Origin: JABDJL01 sp963664065
GTDB taxonomy: Bacteria; Pseudomonadota; Gammaproteobacteria; Xanthomonadales; SZUA-36
Direction of reading: 5' to 3'
Assembly: GCA_963664065.1 (NCBI GenBank)
Contig: OY760942.1
Coordinates: 868,001-932,000 of the forward strand
Length of the DNA stretch: 64,000 nucleotides
The notes under the pieces are model-generated. The model was not told the origin of the DNA and made no database searches. It saw nothing but the letters and a program-made list of their open reading frames with translations. The translations under genes were made by a program, and so were the position numbers. Shown here piece after piece: positions 42,413-51,049 of this stretch. Position 1 is the first letter of the stretch; every line of letters starts with the position of its first letter.

Positions 42413-42724
42413 GAAAACTGCTCCTTTTTTAAGGTGGGGTGTTACCCTTCAAGATGCAGCTTTCATGCCATCCGACAATGTATTAATAAAAACAAGCATA
42501 TAACCTGGTTCCTGGGTGCAAATCAGTGTTATAATTGGCGTGTTTGACAACAAATTGGCATGGCTGGAGGGCAGATAGCCAAGGAAAAAGTTTAAAAGTC
42601 AGGGTGCAAATCAGGAGAAATCCGGTCCACCGTGACGTTTGGCCGTTTGTCGTGCAGACCCGGGCTTCATACAATAGGGGATTATTCTTTACACCACACT
42701 AGTGCTCCTTCAAGGTGATATTGC
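42413..42724. other. Divergent intergenic region between pspA and sppA, with a 13-bp direct repeat
   Basis: 312 bp without a gene. GGGTGCAAATCAG occurs twice, at 42514-42526 and 42602-42614, 88 bp apart on the same strand. No convincing tRNA, hairpin terminator or sigma-54 site was found. The gap must carry promoters for both divergent genes. Confidence 0.5.
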
Positions 42725-44572
42725 ATGGGTGAACAACATTCTCTCCCGGTCCGCTGCTGGTTGGGCTTTTGGCACCTGCTTGACGGGGCGCGCAAGATAT
42801 TTCTGAACTTGCTTTTTCTGCTGTTCCTTTATCTGCTTTTCGTCTTTGTTTTCAAGTCCGATCAACCTCTGACAATGCGCGGTGATACCACGTTGGTTCT
42901 CAGGCCATACGGAAATGTGGTCGAGGAGTACAGCTTGAGTCCGCTGGATCGTGCATTGCAACAGGCGACCAGTGAGATTCCACAGGAAACACGCTTACGC
43001 GACCTGATAGGTGCTGTAGATATGGCCACCAGGGACAGTCGCATCAGCCAGATCGTAATTGACACCGATTACCTGTGGAATATCGGCTTATCTTCACTGC
43101 AGGATCTTGAGCATGCCATTAACGCTTTCAAATCTGCCGGCAAGCCGGTAGTTGCACTTGCTGATGCCCTTGGGCAGCACCAGTATTACCTGGCCGCAAT
43201 GGCTGATGAGGTCTGGCTGAATCCGGACGGCCTGGTCTGGATCGACGGCTATTCGAATATCCGCCACTTCTACCGCGAAGGTCTGGAAAAGCTTGAAGTC
43301 GAGATCAACCTGTTCCGCGTCGGTGAATACAAGTCAGCAATGGAACCATATGTCCGGGATGACATGTCCCCGGAAGCAAAAGAGGCAGCACAGTTTTGGT
43401 TGGCCAGTTTGTGGCAACAGTACCTGGAAGGAGTGTCCAGAAACCGGGGAATCCCTCTATCCACCCTGAGCGAAGCTATTGATGACTTTGCCGACAGGAT
43501 AGAAGCAAATAACGGAGATTTCGCAAACTTTGCGCTTGAGTTGGGTCTTGTAGACCGCCTGGTCAGCCGGCCGGAAGCACGCCAGGAATTGGCATTGAGA
43601 GGCGCATCAAACGATGCTGGTGACAGTTTCAGGGCTGTTGGCGTAGACCATTACCTGCAAATTTCTGGGTACAACCGCAAAAAGCAAACAGGAGCAGAAA
43701 TTCGCGTGGTGGTCGCCGAGGGTGAAATAACCCGCGGCCAACAAACCGCGGGTCGTATTGGCGCGGAAACCACGAGTTCTGAACTGAGGGCGGCCGGCCG
43801 GGACTCCGACGTATCGGCGGTGATACTTCGTATCAACAGTCCAGGCGGTGACGCTTTTGCCTCGGAAGCGATTCGTCGTGAAGTTCAGGCGATCACAGAT
43901 GGGGGCAAGACCGTGGTGGTATCGATGGGGGATGTGGCCGCTTCCGGAGGTTACTGGATTGCGATGGGGGCTGATGAAGTCTGGGCCAACCCGGCGACTA
44001 TAACCGGTTCAATCGGTGTATTCGGCATGATCCCGACCTTTGCGGATACCCTTGAAAACCTGGGTATCCGGACAGATGGGGTCGGTACGACAGAACTGGC
44101 CGGAAAACTACGCCTGGACCGGCCGTTGGATCCCGATTTAAAGCGAATATTCCAAAGCAGCACTGAACATGTTTATGAAGATTTTCTTGAACTGGTATTG
44201 CGGTCAAGGCCGTTCCAGTCCCGCGAGGAAGTCAACGAGGTCGCACGCGGAAGGGTGTGGAGTGGCGCCCAGGCTGCTGAACGCCGGCTGATTGACCATA
44301 CCGGTTCCCTGCAAGACGCGATTGACGCGGCAGCCCGGATAGCCGGATTGGGAGATAATTACACGGTGAATTGGACAGAGCCCGAGTTATCGACCATAGA
44401 GCGCCTGGTCCTTGAGTTGACTTCCGGGGTTATTTCAAAACTGCGTTTCAGTCAATCAAATGCCGATCTGATACGTTCGACATTTCTGCAAAAGCTGCTG
44501 GATGACCTACGTATCCTGACCCGCGGTGAACAAGGCTTGACCATAGCCGCGCATTGCCTCTGCGGCATCTGA
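42725..44572 (+). CDS. sppA: Signal peptide peptidase SppA, 67K type
   Basis: Inner-membrane serine protease (615 aa) that degrades cleaved signal peptides at the periplasmic face. One N-terminal membrane anchor lies at about residues 25-45 (IFLNLLFLLFLYLLFVFVF). Two homologous S49 domains follow. The catalytic lysine is in RVGEYKSAMEP (first half) and the catalytic serine is in GDVAASGGYWIAMGAD (second half), as in E. coli SppA. Length is normal. It is divergent from pspA, and the next gene starts 18 nt later. Confidence 0.95.
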   Translation: MGEQHSLPVRCWLGFWHLLDGARKIFLNLLFLLFLYLLFVFVFKSDQPLTMRGDTTLVLRPYGNVVEEYSLSPLDRALQQATSEIPQETRLRDLIGAVDMATRDSRISQIVIDTDYLWNIGLSSLQDLEHAINAFKSAGKPVVALADALGQHQYYLAAMADEVWLNPDGLVWIDGYSNIRHFYREGLEKLEVEINLFRVGEYKSAMEPYVRDDMSPEAKEAAQFWLASLWQQYLEGVSRNRGIPLSTLSEAIDDFADRIEANNGDFANFALELGLVDRLVSRPEARQELALRGASNDAGDSFRAVGVDHYLQISGYNRKKQTGAEIRVVVAEGEITRGQQTAGRIGAETTSSELRAAGRDSDVSAVILRINSPGGDAFASEAIRREVQAITDGGKTVVVSMGDVAASGGYWIAMGADEVWANPATITGSIGVFGMIPTFADTLENLGIRTDGVGTTELAGKLRLDRPLDPDLKRIFQSSTEHVYEDFLELVLRSRPFQSREEVNEVARGRVWSGAQAAERRLIDHTGSLQDAIDAAARIAGLGDNYTVNWTEPELSTIERLVLELTSGVISKLRFSQSNADLIRSTFLQKLLDDLRILTRGEQGLTIAAHCLCGI

Positions 44573-44590
44573 CAAGGCCCGTGTTTCGTG

Positions 44591-45361
44591 ATGACAAGCC
44601 CGTGGCGCCTTGATGGACAATTAGCATTAATCACCGGTGCCAGCAAGGGCTTGGGTTATGCCATCGCGACAGAGTTTGCTTCTTTGGGTGCCCACCTGGT
44701 TCTGGTTGCCCGCGGCGTTGACGGACTGGCCAATATCAGTGCCGAAATTACTCAGCAGACACCTGGTTGCCGGGTTCAAACCGTATCGGCAGATGTTGCC
44801 ACTGAAGAAGGCAGGGACAAAGTAGTCGATGCGGTTGATGGCCATGGAGTCCTGCAGATCCTGGTTAACAACGCCGGGACCAATATTCGCAAAAAAATGG
44901 CAGACATCAGCACTGAAGAATACCGTCACGTACAGGAAACCAACCTGAATCCCGGATTTGAATTAAGCCGGCGCATGTACCCTTACCTCAAGGCGGGCAC
45001 TCCGGCCAGCGTTGTAAATAATGCTTCTGTCGCCGGCCTGACACACCTGAGAACCGGCGCCCCGTATGGAATGAGTAAAGCCGGCTTGATTCAGCTCACA
45101 AGAAATTGTGCAGTGGAATGGGCGCCTGATGAGATCAGGGTCAACGCTATTGCACCGTGGTACGTCGATACGCCGCTTGCGCGTCAGGTCATGGACGATG
45201 ATCAGTACCTAGCGGAAATCCTGGGCCGCACACCGATGGGTCGTATCGGTAAACCCGAAGAAGTGGCACGCACCGTGGCATTTCTTTGCATGTCTGGCGC
45301 CGGTTATATCACCGGTCAATGTATCGCGATTGATGGGGGGTTCAGCGTTTTTGGGTTTTGA
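44591..45361 (+). CDS. Short-chain dehydrogenase/reductase (tropinone-reductase-like)
   Basis: Classical SDR oxidoreductase (256 aa), NAD(P)-dependent. The cofactor motif is LITGASKGLGYAIA, the structural motif is LVNNAGTN, and the catalytic residues are S in VVNNASVAG and Y/K in YGMSKAG. The end IDGGFSVFGF is typical. A GTG at 44588 would add one residue. The overall pattern resembles tropinone-reductase-like or gluconate 5-dehydrogenase-like SDRs; the substrate cannot be assigned. Confidence 0.92.
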   Translation: MTSPWRLDGQLALITGASKGLGYAIATEFASLGAHLVLVARGVDGLANISAEITQQTPGCRVQTVSADVATEEGRDKVVDAVDGHGVLQILVNNAGTNIRKKMADISTEEYRHVQETNLNPGFELSRRMYPYLKAGTPASVVNNASVAGLTHLRTGAPYGMSKAGLIQLTRNCAVEWAPDEIRVNAIAPWYVDTPLARQVMDDDQYLAEILGRTPMGRIGKPEEVARTVAFLCMSGAGYITGQCIAIDGGFSVFGF

Positions 45362-45477
45362 TTTCTTTACCCCAGGTGCTGGATACCATGCCAGATTGTG
45401 ATAATGCACTTATGCACACACTGCATAAACCCTGTTCAATATGCCATAATTAGGCAGCCCATAATGTCCCCTGATAA

Positions 45478-45993
45478 ATGGCTGATTTAAATCGTATATC
45501 AATCTTTAACGACTTCCTTCCTGAACACATACAAGTGGAAATTCTTGAGATTTTAAGGCAGCCGGGTTGGAACCTGGGTCGTACTCCTGTCATTGCGGGA
45601 GACAACAGACCGCCAGCAAAGCTATGGCATTTTAATGATCTTGAAAGAATGCCTCTTTTTTCTGAAAAAATCTTTAAGGTCATTTGTCAAACATTTCAGA
45701 CAGAGTTCAAGCTAAAAAGAGCCTACGCCAATGGACAGCTTGCCTGTCAAAAGGGAAATATTCATGTTGATGACGGTGACCTGCCATTTCTTTATTACCC
45801 ATTGCAGGAATGGCGTAAAGAGTGGGGTGGGAATCTTATGTTCTACAACGGTGCGGAGGTTGCTCAATGCGTGTCATATGTCCCAAACCAGGCTATTGCG
45901 TTCCCCGCCAAGCTCGCTCACGGGGCCGAAGCGCCTTCCAAGGATTATGACGGAATGCGGGTGTCAATTGGATGGAAGCTTTTATTTCCTTAG
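45478..45993 (+). CDS. 2-oxoglutarate/Fe(II)-dependent oxygenase
   Basis: 171-aa protein with a double-stranded beta-helix. The iron-binding motif is H-x-D in NIHVDDGD, the distal His is in AKLAHGAEAP, and the 2-oxoglutarate-binding Arg is probably in GMRVSIGWKL. The size and the pattern (WGGNLMFYNG) resemble small prolyl-4-hydroxylase-like enzymes acting on proteins or amino acids. No substrate is evident. It converges with the kinase-fold gene, with overlapping stop codons. Base composition looks more AT-rich than its neighbours, which may hint at transfer. Confidence 0.82.
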   Translation: MADLNRISIFNDFLPEHIQVEILEILRQPGWNLGRTPVIAGDNRPPAKLWHFNDLERMPLFSEKIFKVICQTFQTEFKLKRAYANGQLACQKGNIHVDDGDLPFLYYPLQEWRKEWGGNLMFYNGAEVAQCVSYVPNQAIAFPAKLAHGAEAPSKDYDGMRVSIGWKLLFP

Positions 45994-47033
45994 TAACCGC
46001 ACAAATCCAAAATACGCCGACGGGATTCTTCTACACGGCAGGACGTCACATGTTTCAGTATGGTCCTGGTCTGGTGGTTGTCGCTTAACAGGTATTCGCT
46101 GTTTTCAGGGTAAAGCTTTGCCCGCCACATTTGCACTGTAATACTGGTGCATAAACGGGCCGTCATAAGATCGAAAAGAATTTCGGCCTCTTTTGCTTCG
46201 ATAACTGTCACCTCGTGATAACCACCAATAAAATGCATAGCCCTGCTGAGTGGATCACCGGTATCAACCAGGTGATAGGCAGCTGCAATTGCCAGGTCCA
46301 TGATCAGCGGTGTATGCACCATATCGCCAAAGCCTATGACGCCGGAAATTTTCTGCGCATCTCCTGCACTGATGAGGATGTTGCCACGATTGAGGTCTGC
46401 GTGGATGACCTGGGATCGCAATTTGTCGATAACAGGGAGCACACTTTGCTCAAACCTGTCCAAAGTCTTCTCGAGCCGTGCGCGTAGTTTCGGTTCCTCT
46501 ATTTGCGGCAACAAATCAAGCAGCTTGGCAGCATTTTTCAGATCCCACAGGAGATGATGATTGGCCGCCGGGTGTGAAAAATCTCGCAGGGCGATGCCGA
46601 GCCTGGCCAGCATACGCCCGACTTGGCGTAATAAGACCGGACCGTACCGGGCTTGTTCGAGCATTCGGCCGTCCAGCCATGAGATTAGCCGGACCATGTG
46701 ATCTCGACCGTCTTGATCAGGGATAAGGCAATAATCATGACCATCTAGGCCAGAAATTGTGCGGGGCACAGGCAGTTCCGGGTCCGCCAGGGCAATGTGC
46801 TGCAAAGCACGAGTCTGAAAATCGATAACACCGGCGCTCTCGAGCGCATTTGCAATTTTCAAAACGTACTGATCGCCATTGTTGGTGCGCAAGCGAAAAT
46901 TCTGGTCTCGTTCACTCCAAAGCGGGCTGGCAGATACTTCAATACCGAAGTGTTTGTCTGCAATCGCGACAGCCTCACCGGCTGTGAAGGCTGGCGGTTG
47001 TGTTGTAAGTAAAGAATCAGGGCCGGTTTGCAT
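45990..47033 (-). CDS. APH-type kinase-fold protein (hydroxylysine-kinase-like) with altered metal site
   Basis: 347-aa member of the aminoglycoside phosphotransferase fold, closest in pattern to hydroxylysine-kinase-like proteins. The nucleotide lysine lies in QYVLKIANA and the catalytic loop is VIHADLNRGNIL. The expected metal-binding IDFGD reads VIGFGDM (codon GGC at about 46334-46336), so the usual Asp is Gly; homologues I recall have IDFGDM. It may be inactive, or the neighbouring Asp may compensate. No aminotransferase gene is fused or adjacent. Confidence 0.82.
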   Translation of the reverse strand: MQTGPDSLLTTQPPAFTAGEAVAIADKHFGIEVSASPLWSERDQNFRLRTNNGDQYVLKIANALESAGVIDFQTRALQHIALADPELPVPRTISGLDGHDYCLIPDQDGRDHMVRLISWLDGRMLEQARYGPVLLRQVGRMLARLGIALRDFSHPAANHHLLWDLKNAAKLLDLLPQIEEPKLRARLEKTLDRFEQSVLPVIDKLRSQVIHADLNRGNILISAGDAQKISGVIGFGDMVHTPLIMDLAIAAAYHLVDTGDPLSRAMHFIGGYHEVTVIEAKEAEILFDLMTARLCTSITVQMWRAKLYPENSEYLLSDNHQTRTILKHVTSCRVEESRRRILDLCGY

Positions 47034-47089
47034 GCATGGTCAGGTTCAAAAGGTTTTTACTTGGCTAGCGAATCAGGGAATCGAACCAA

Positions 47090-47524
47090 TCACCTGGCCT
47101 TGGTGACATCGGGCAGGCCACTGTGCAGAAACCAGCGTTCACGTTCCATGTTATAGCGCCAGTCCTGTTGATCGATCAATACCCGCTCGACAGCTCGATT
47201 TTTGTTGAACAGCCTGATCTCTACTACCTGCCTGAACCCCATGCCTTTATCAAACGGTATTGCGGACCGGGTCAGGTACTGCGTCACCCTGAATAAACGC
47301 AAGCGATCCATATCCAGGCGGGATATTGGGTTATCCCGCAGGTATTCCACGGCAAGATAGTCCAAAGCGCCATCCCATTGGCTCCAGCGCACCGCCAGTT
47401 CATATTGCTTCAGGGTTTCATCCAGGGCTTTACTTTGTTTGCTGGTCGAAGCACAGCCGGATAAAACAAGTGCAGCCATAATCACAATGGCGACTGATAA
47501 GGAAAATGGGATGCGTTTCTTCAT
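47090..47524 (-). CDS. Lipoprotein of unknown function
   Basis: 144 aa from ATG 47524. Signal segment SLSVAIVIMAALVLSGC with the lipobox L-S-G-C is followed by a soluble domain (DETLKQYELAVRWSQWDGAL, FRQVVEIRLFNKNRAVERV, WRYNMERERWFLHSGLP). The start at 47551 would add a non-signal extension. The fold looks like a small alpha/beta (NTF2-like) domain, by impression only. The Kazal-type lipoprotein gene precedes it on the same strand. Confidence 0.8.
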   Translation of the reverse strand: MKKRIPFSLSVAIVIMAALVLSGCASTSKQSKALDETLKQYELAVRWSQWDGALDYLAVEYLRDNPISRLDMDRLRLFRVTQYLTRSAIPFDKGMGFRQVVEIRLFNKNRAVERVLIDQQDWRYNMERERWFLHSGLPDVTKAR

Positions 47525-47568
47525 GGTGTCCTCTTTCGCTGGTAGGGGCATATGGATTCCTGGCCGAC

Positions 47569-47826
47569 TTACTCAGGGCCTGCAGAGTCTAATGGTTCAT
47601 CGCAGGCTCCTGGAGTAAATTCAGGGACCCCGGCACCGCGTGCAGTGCAGACGTTGCCATAAGTCTTTCCATCACAGCCACAAACCGGATCGTACTGCAT
47701 GGTGCAGAATGCAGGGTTTTCGGCGGGGACAGGCACGCATTTTTCAGAATTTGAGTCAGCGCCGGTCTGCAAAGCACAAGCTGAAATAATCACGATGCCA
47801 GCCACTGTCGTCATTAATTTAGGCAT
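47569..47826 (-). CDS. Kazal-type serine protease inhibitor-like lipoprotein
   Basis: 85-aa secreted protein. A short hydrophobic N-terminus with the lipobox-like ISAC near residue 16 is followed by one Kazal domain. The domain's six cysteines are seen in KCVPVPAENPAFC, DPVCGCDGKTYGNVC and GAC. CGCDGKTYGNVC is the Kazal hallmark. Such domains inhibit serine proteases and are uncommon but known in bacteria. It overlaps dgkA by 8 nt, so it is translationally coupled to it. The target protease is unknown. Confidence 0.85.
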   Translation of the reverse strand: MPKLMTTVAGIVIISACALQTGADSNSEKCVPVPAENPAFCTMQYDPVCGCDGKTYGNVCTARGAGVPEFTPGACDEPLDSAGPE

Positions 47827-48190
47827 GGTAATGAAACCAGCCGACCGCGCCCCAGCAAACTGCGATCAACAGCAGGGAAAACATCACCGCGGCGGATCCC
47901 ATATCTTTGGCACGGCCCGAAAGCTCGTGTATTTCGTCGCCAATACGGTCCACGGTGTTTTCTATGGCGCTGTTGAGTAGCTCGACGATCAACAATAGCA
48001 ACAAGGGAGCGACCAGGACCAGCCACTCGTAAGCATTTGCAGCCAGCCAGAAAGATGCCGTGCCGAGCACCAGGACCAGCAGGAGTTCCTGCCGGAACGC
48101 CGCTTCGTTTTCAAAAACGGCTTTAATACCCTGAAAAGAATACCCGCAGGCATCAATTCCCCGTCTAAGGCCTGTTTTACCTGGTTTCAT
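47819..48190 (-). CDS. dgkA: Diacylglycerol kinase, prokaryotic type
   Basis: Small trimeric membrane kinase (123 aa) that phosphorylates diacylglycerol, recycling the lipid by-product of envelope glycan synthesis. An N-terminal amphipathic helix is followed by three membrane segments. The active-site region is ENEAAFRQELLL and the family signature is VELLNSAIENTVDRIGDEIHE. Length is normal. It heads a minus-strand set with two lipoproteins and is divergent from xthA. Confidence 0.95.
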   Translation of the reverse strand: MKPGKTGLRRGIDACGYSFQGIKAVFENEAAFRQELLLVLVLGTASFWLAANAYEWLVLVAPLLLLLIVELLNSAIENTVDRIGDEIHELSGRAKDMGSAAVMFSLLLIAVCWGAVGWFHYHA

Positions 48191-48283
48191 GTAGCCTGCT
48201 TAATGTGTCGTTATGTTGTCATTGATTTGGCATGACCATGCTACCATCCGCAGTTCGTTCAGCGTGATTATTTGGTCCCGAAA

Positions 48284-49051
48284 ATGCTCAAAGTTGCCTC
48301 CTGGAACGTCAATTCATTAAACGTAAGGTTGCCGCATGTGCTGGCGTGGTGCAGTGCGGCATCACCCGACATCCTGGCACTCCAGGAAACCAAGCTGCCC
48401 GATGAGCGGTTTCCGGCTGACGAGCTTTTTGAAGCCGGCTACCACAGCCTTTTTTCCGGGCAAAAGACCTATAACGGTGTCGCCATACTCAGCAGGGAAG
48501 AGGGCAGCGATATGCTTACGGATGTGCCGGGGCTCGACGATCCGCAACGCCGTATACTCGCCGCAACTTATGGTGATGTGCGTGTTATTGATCTCTACGT
48601 GGTTAACGGCTCGGAAGTGGGATCTGAAAAATTCACCTACAAGATGCACTGGCTGCAAAAAGTCACCGATTTTATCGCTGCTGAAATGGCGGCACATGAA
48701 AATGTCATCGTACTGGGAGATTTCAATATCGCGCCGGAAGACCGTGATGTGCATGATCCGGAAGCCTGGCGGGGGAAAATCCTGTGCAGTAAGCAGGAGC
48801 GCGATGCACTGACGAAGATGATGGCCTTCGGACTTATCGATACCTTTCGCTTATTTGAACAGGAGGAAAGAACCTGGAGTTGGTGGGACTATCGCATGAA
48901 TGCGTTTCGTCGCAAGATGGGCTTGCGCATTGATCTTGTACTGGCTTCGAAACCCCTGGCCGAACGCTGCTCAGCAGCCTATGTCGACCGTGAGCCGCGC
49001 ACCCAGGAACGCCCCTCGGACCACACGCCGGTGATTGCCGAGTTCGACTGA
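48284..49051 (+). CDS. xthA: Exodeoxyribonuclease III
   Basis: Apurinic/apyrimidinic endonuclease and 3'-5' exonuclease of base-excision repair (255 aa from ATG 48284; a TTG at 48272 would add 4). Family motifs in order are ASWNVNSLNVRLPHVL, LALQETKLPDE, VNGSEVGSEKFTYKM, VLGDFNIAPEDRDVHDP, LRIDLVLAS and SDHTPVIAEF. All catalytic residues (E, D, N, H) are present. It is divergent from dgkA. Confidence 0.95.
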   Translation: MLKVASWNVNSLNVRLPHVLAWCSAASPDILALQETKLPDERFPADELFEAGYHSLFSGQKTYNGVAILSREEGSDMLTDVPGLDDPQRRILAATYGDVRVIDLYVVNGSEVGSEKFTYKMHWLQKVTDFIAAEMAAHENVIVLGDFNIAPEDRDVHDPEAWRGKILCSKQERDALTKMMAFGLIDTFRLFEQEERTWSWWDYRMNAFRRKMGLRIDLVLASKPLAERCSAAYVDREPRTQERPSDHTPVIAEFD

Positions 49052-49105
49052 GACCGGCAAAGTCCAGAACACCTCGATTGTCGCTTGGCAGATAATCCCC
49101 CCGTT

Positions 49106-49963
49106 TTATTCAGGTTTCCGGAACCTCAGCGTCATTCTGTTTGACTCGCCCATGGCCATCATTTCGGCCTTCAGTTCCTCGTTCTCACGGCTGGTGGCCA
49201 GGGTCGGAGGCAGGCGCCAGACGATGTCGTCCGTGCCTGGTTGATCGGCAGGATTATTGTTCATGTCGCTGGAGGCTTCCAGAACGAAGCCAGCGTTTTC
49301 CAGGGTTTTGATGACGAAGCCCTGCTTGAGATATCCGCGGCTGCCATCGGCCCAGTCGTCCGGCATCTCACCCCGTGCCTTGTGCTGCACCACGCCCAAC
49401 ACTCCACCCGGTTTCAACACGTTAAAGGCATCGCTCACTGCTTTGCTCAGGTAGGCGCCCTGGGTTTCAAATCGGGTAAGATTGTGCAAAGCGCGTACCA
49501 AGAAAACGGCATCGGCGGTCTCCTTCATTTCGTCTGGCATTGAGCCCATTTGAAATGCGGATACAGAGGCCCCACCTTCCGGCACCCAGCCGCTGGCTTC
49601 GGCAGTCCAGTCTGCCACCCAGGTTTTTTTGGCGTCCAGCGTCTCCTGGGGGAAAAAACCGAACAGTGGATACATGTCCTCGGCGTAGTCCGCGCCGATC
49701 AGGTGGCCTTCATTGCCGAGAAAAGGCAGTAATATTTTTGAATACCAGCCACCGCCGGGCAATGCCTCGGCCACGGTCATTCCCGGCTCCAGGCCAAAGA
49801 ACTCGAGAGTTTCCTTGGTGTGACGAAATACGTACCGGGCCTTTACTTCTTCCGGTTGTGCTGCCAGCACTTTATCTAGATGGGATGAAAGATCGGAAGC
49901 GACTGCCGGGAAGCCAGGCAGGCTGGTTAAAACAAGGCACAAAAGTGATTTAAACATGTTCAA
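49106..49963 (-). CDS. Exported methyltransferase-like protein
   Basis: 285 aa with a clear N-terminal signal peptide (SLLCLVLTSLPGFPAVAS), followed by a class I SAM methyltransferase-like domain. Motif I is atypical: TVAEALPGGGWYSKIL, with GHLIGADY next and FNVLKPGGVLGVVQHK further on. A methyltransferase fold in the periplasm is odd because SAM is cytoplasmic, so it may have another function. I recall similar signal-bearing proteins in marine proteobacteria but no proven role. It shares a strand with the glutaredoxin fusion 9 nt upstream. Confidence 0.8.
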   Translation of the reverse strand: MNMFKSLLCLVLTSLPGFPAVASDLSSHLDKVLAAQPEEVKARYVFRHTKETLEFFGLEPGMTVAEALPGGGWYSKILLPFLGNEGHLIGADYAEDMYPLFGFFPQETLDAKKTWVADWTAEASGWVPEGGASVSAFQMGSMPDEMKETADAVFLVRALHNLTRFETQGAYLSKAVSDAFNVLKPGGVLGVVQHKARGEMPDDWADGSRGYLKQGFVIKTLENAGFVLEASSDMNNNPADQPGTDDIVWRLPPTLATSRENEELKAEMMAMGESNRMTLRFRKPE

Positions 49964-49971
49964 TTCTCCGG

Positions 49972-50895
49972 TTAATATAAGGGTACCTCAGAGTCGATTT
50001 CTTTCGACCAGGCATCAATTCCACCCGCCACATTACTTGCATCGGTGAACCCCTCTTTTCGGAAATGCTCTGCTGCCACCTGGCTGCGGCTTCCTGTGTG
50101 ACAGATAAATGCCATCGCCGTGTCCTTCGGCATGGCTTCCAGTTCATTCATCACCTCGCTGTCCATGGCCCTGGCAGTTTCAATGCTGGCGATCGCACGT
50201 TCGTCTTCGCCACGCACGTCAACCAGGATGATTTCATCGTTGTCCAGCTTCTGTTTCAGCTCAGTGACGCTCATCTGGTGAATGGGCGCAGGGGCTGAGG
50301 GCAGGCTGATGGTCAGGCCTTCTCCCTGAATGGTCGATTCCCAGTCGATAATGGCTCCGCGCGCGCGTTGTGCTGATACCAGGTCGAAAAGCAGGCTGAT
50401 GCCATTGCTTTCTACTCGAATTTCATGTCCCTGGGCAGGCGCCAGGTTGAATTGTGACTGCCAGTTGGCGTCCACGTGGAAATGCAATCCAATGCCTTCT
50501 TGTCCCTGCATGGCCTCACGGATTTTCTCCGCAGCGGCTTCAGTGATGCTGACATCAGGTGGTGAGCGATCCGGTTTATCCAGTCCAAGAAACTCGTGCA
50601 GTTCACCGCTGTCATACATGGCGGTCACGATGTCACATCCGCCAACCAGTTCCCTATCGATGTAGAGCTGTGGGATGGTAGGCCAATTACCGAATTCCTT
50701 GATGCCTTCGCGGATTTCCTGATCCTGCAGCACATCGATGGTGTGGTACGAAGACAAAAGAGAATCCAGCATGCCCGTGGTTTTGGCGGAAAATCCACAC
50801 ATAGGTGCTTGAGGTGTGCCTTTCATGAACAGCACCACGCGGTCCTGTGCCAGGCAGTTTTCGATTTTTTCGCGGGTTGCGTCGTTAAGGCTCAT
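49972..50895 (-). CDS. Monothiol glutaredoxin / IscA-like / rhodanese fusion
   Basis: Three-domain protein of 307 aa. Residues of about 1-105 are a Grx4-type monothiol glutaredoxin with active-site C33 in PMCGFSAKT and WPTIPQLYIDRELVGG. Residues of about 115-200 resemble the HesB/IscA fold (ITEAAAEKIREAM, later IIDWES) but without its cysteines. Residues of about 210-307 are a rhodanese domain with Cys in FICHTGSRSQ. Together these suggest a role in Fe-S cluster or sulfur handling. The start is ATG 50895 (MSLNDATREK); 50955 would add 20 unlikely residues. Confidence 0.88.
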   Translation of the reverse strand: MSLNDATREKIENCLAQDRVVLFMKGTPQAPMCGFSAKTTGMLDSLLSSYHTIDVLQDQEIREGIKEFGNWPTIPQLYIDRELVGGCDIVTAMYDSGELHEFLGLDKPDRSPPDVSITEAAAEKIREAMQGQEGIGLHFHVDANWQSQFNLAPAQGHEIRVESNGISLLFDLVSAQRARGAIIDWESTIQGEGLTISLPSAPAPIHQMSVTELKQKLDNDEIILVDVRGEDERAIASIETARAMDSEVMNELEAMPKDTAMAFICHTGSRSQVAAEHFRKEGFTDASNVAGGIDAWSKEIDSEVPLY

Positions 50896-51049
50896 GTGTT
50901 GATTCCGGTGGTCTAAATGCAACACTAAGATGGGGCAGATGATGCAGAGTATCAAGTTTGCCAGCTTTTTGCAGACACAAGCTTGGTCAAATCACTCGCC
51001 ATAATCTATGGTCAGTACTTCGACCTGCTCTTTTCACCAGGGATATTAC

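Noticed and set aside
42413..42724. Sigma-54 promoter for pspA as in E. coli
   Set aside because: No GG-N10-GC pair with the expected flanking bases was found on the minus strand.
47040..47105. Stretch resembling a tRNA T-arm on the minus strand (GGTTCGATTCC)
   Set aside because: The flanking bases do not form a 5-bp stem and no acceptor or anticodon arms are present. It overlaps the end of a lipoprotein gene.
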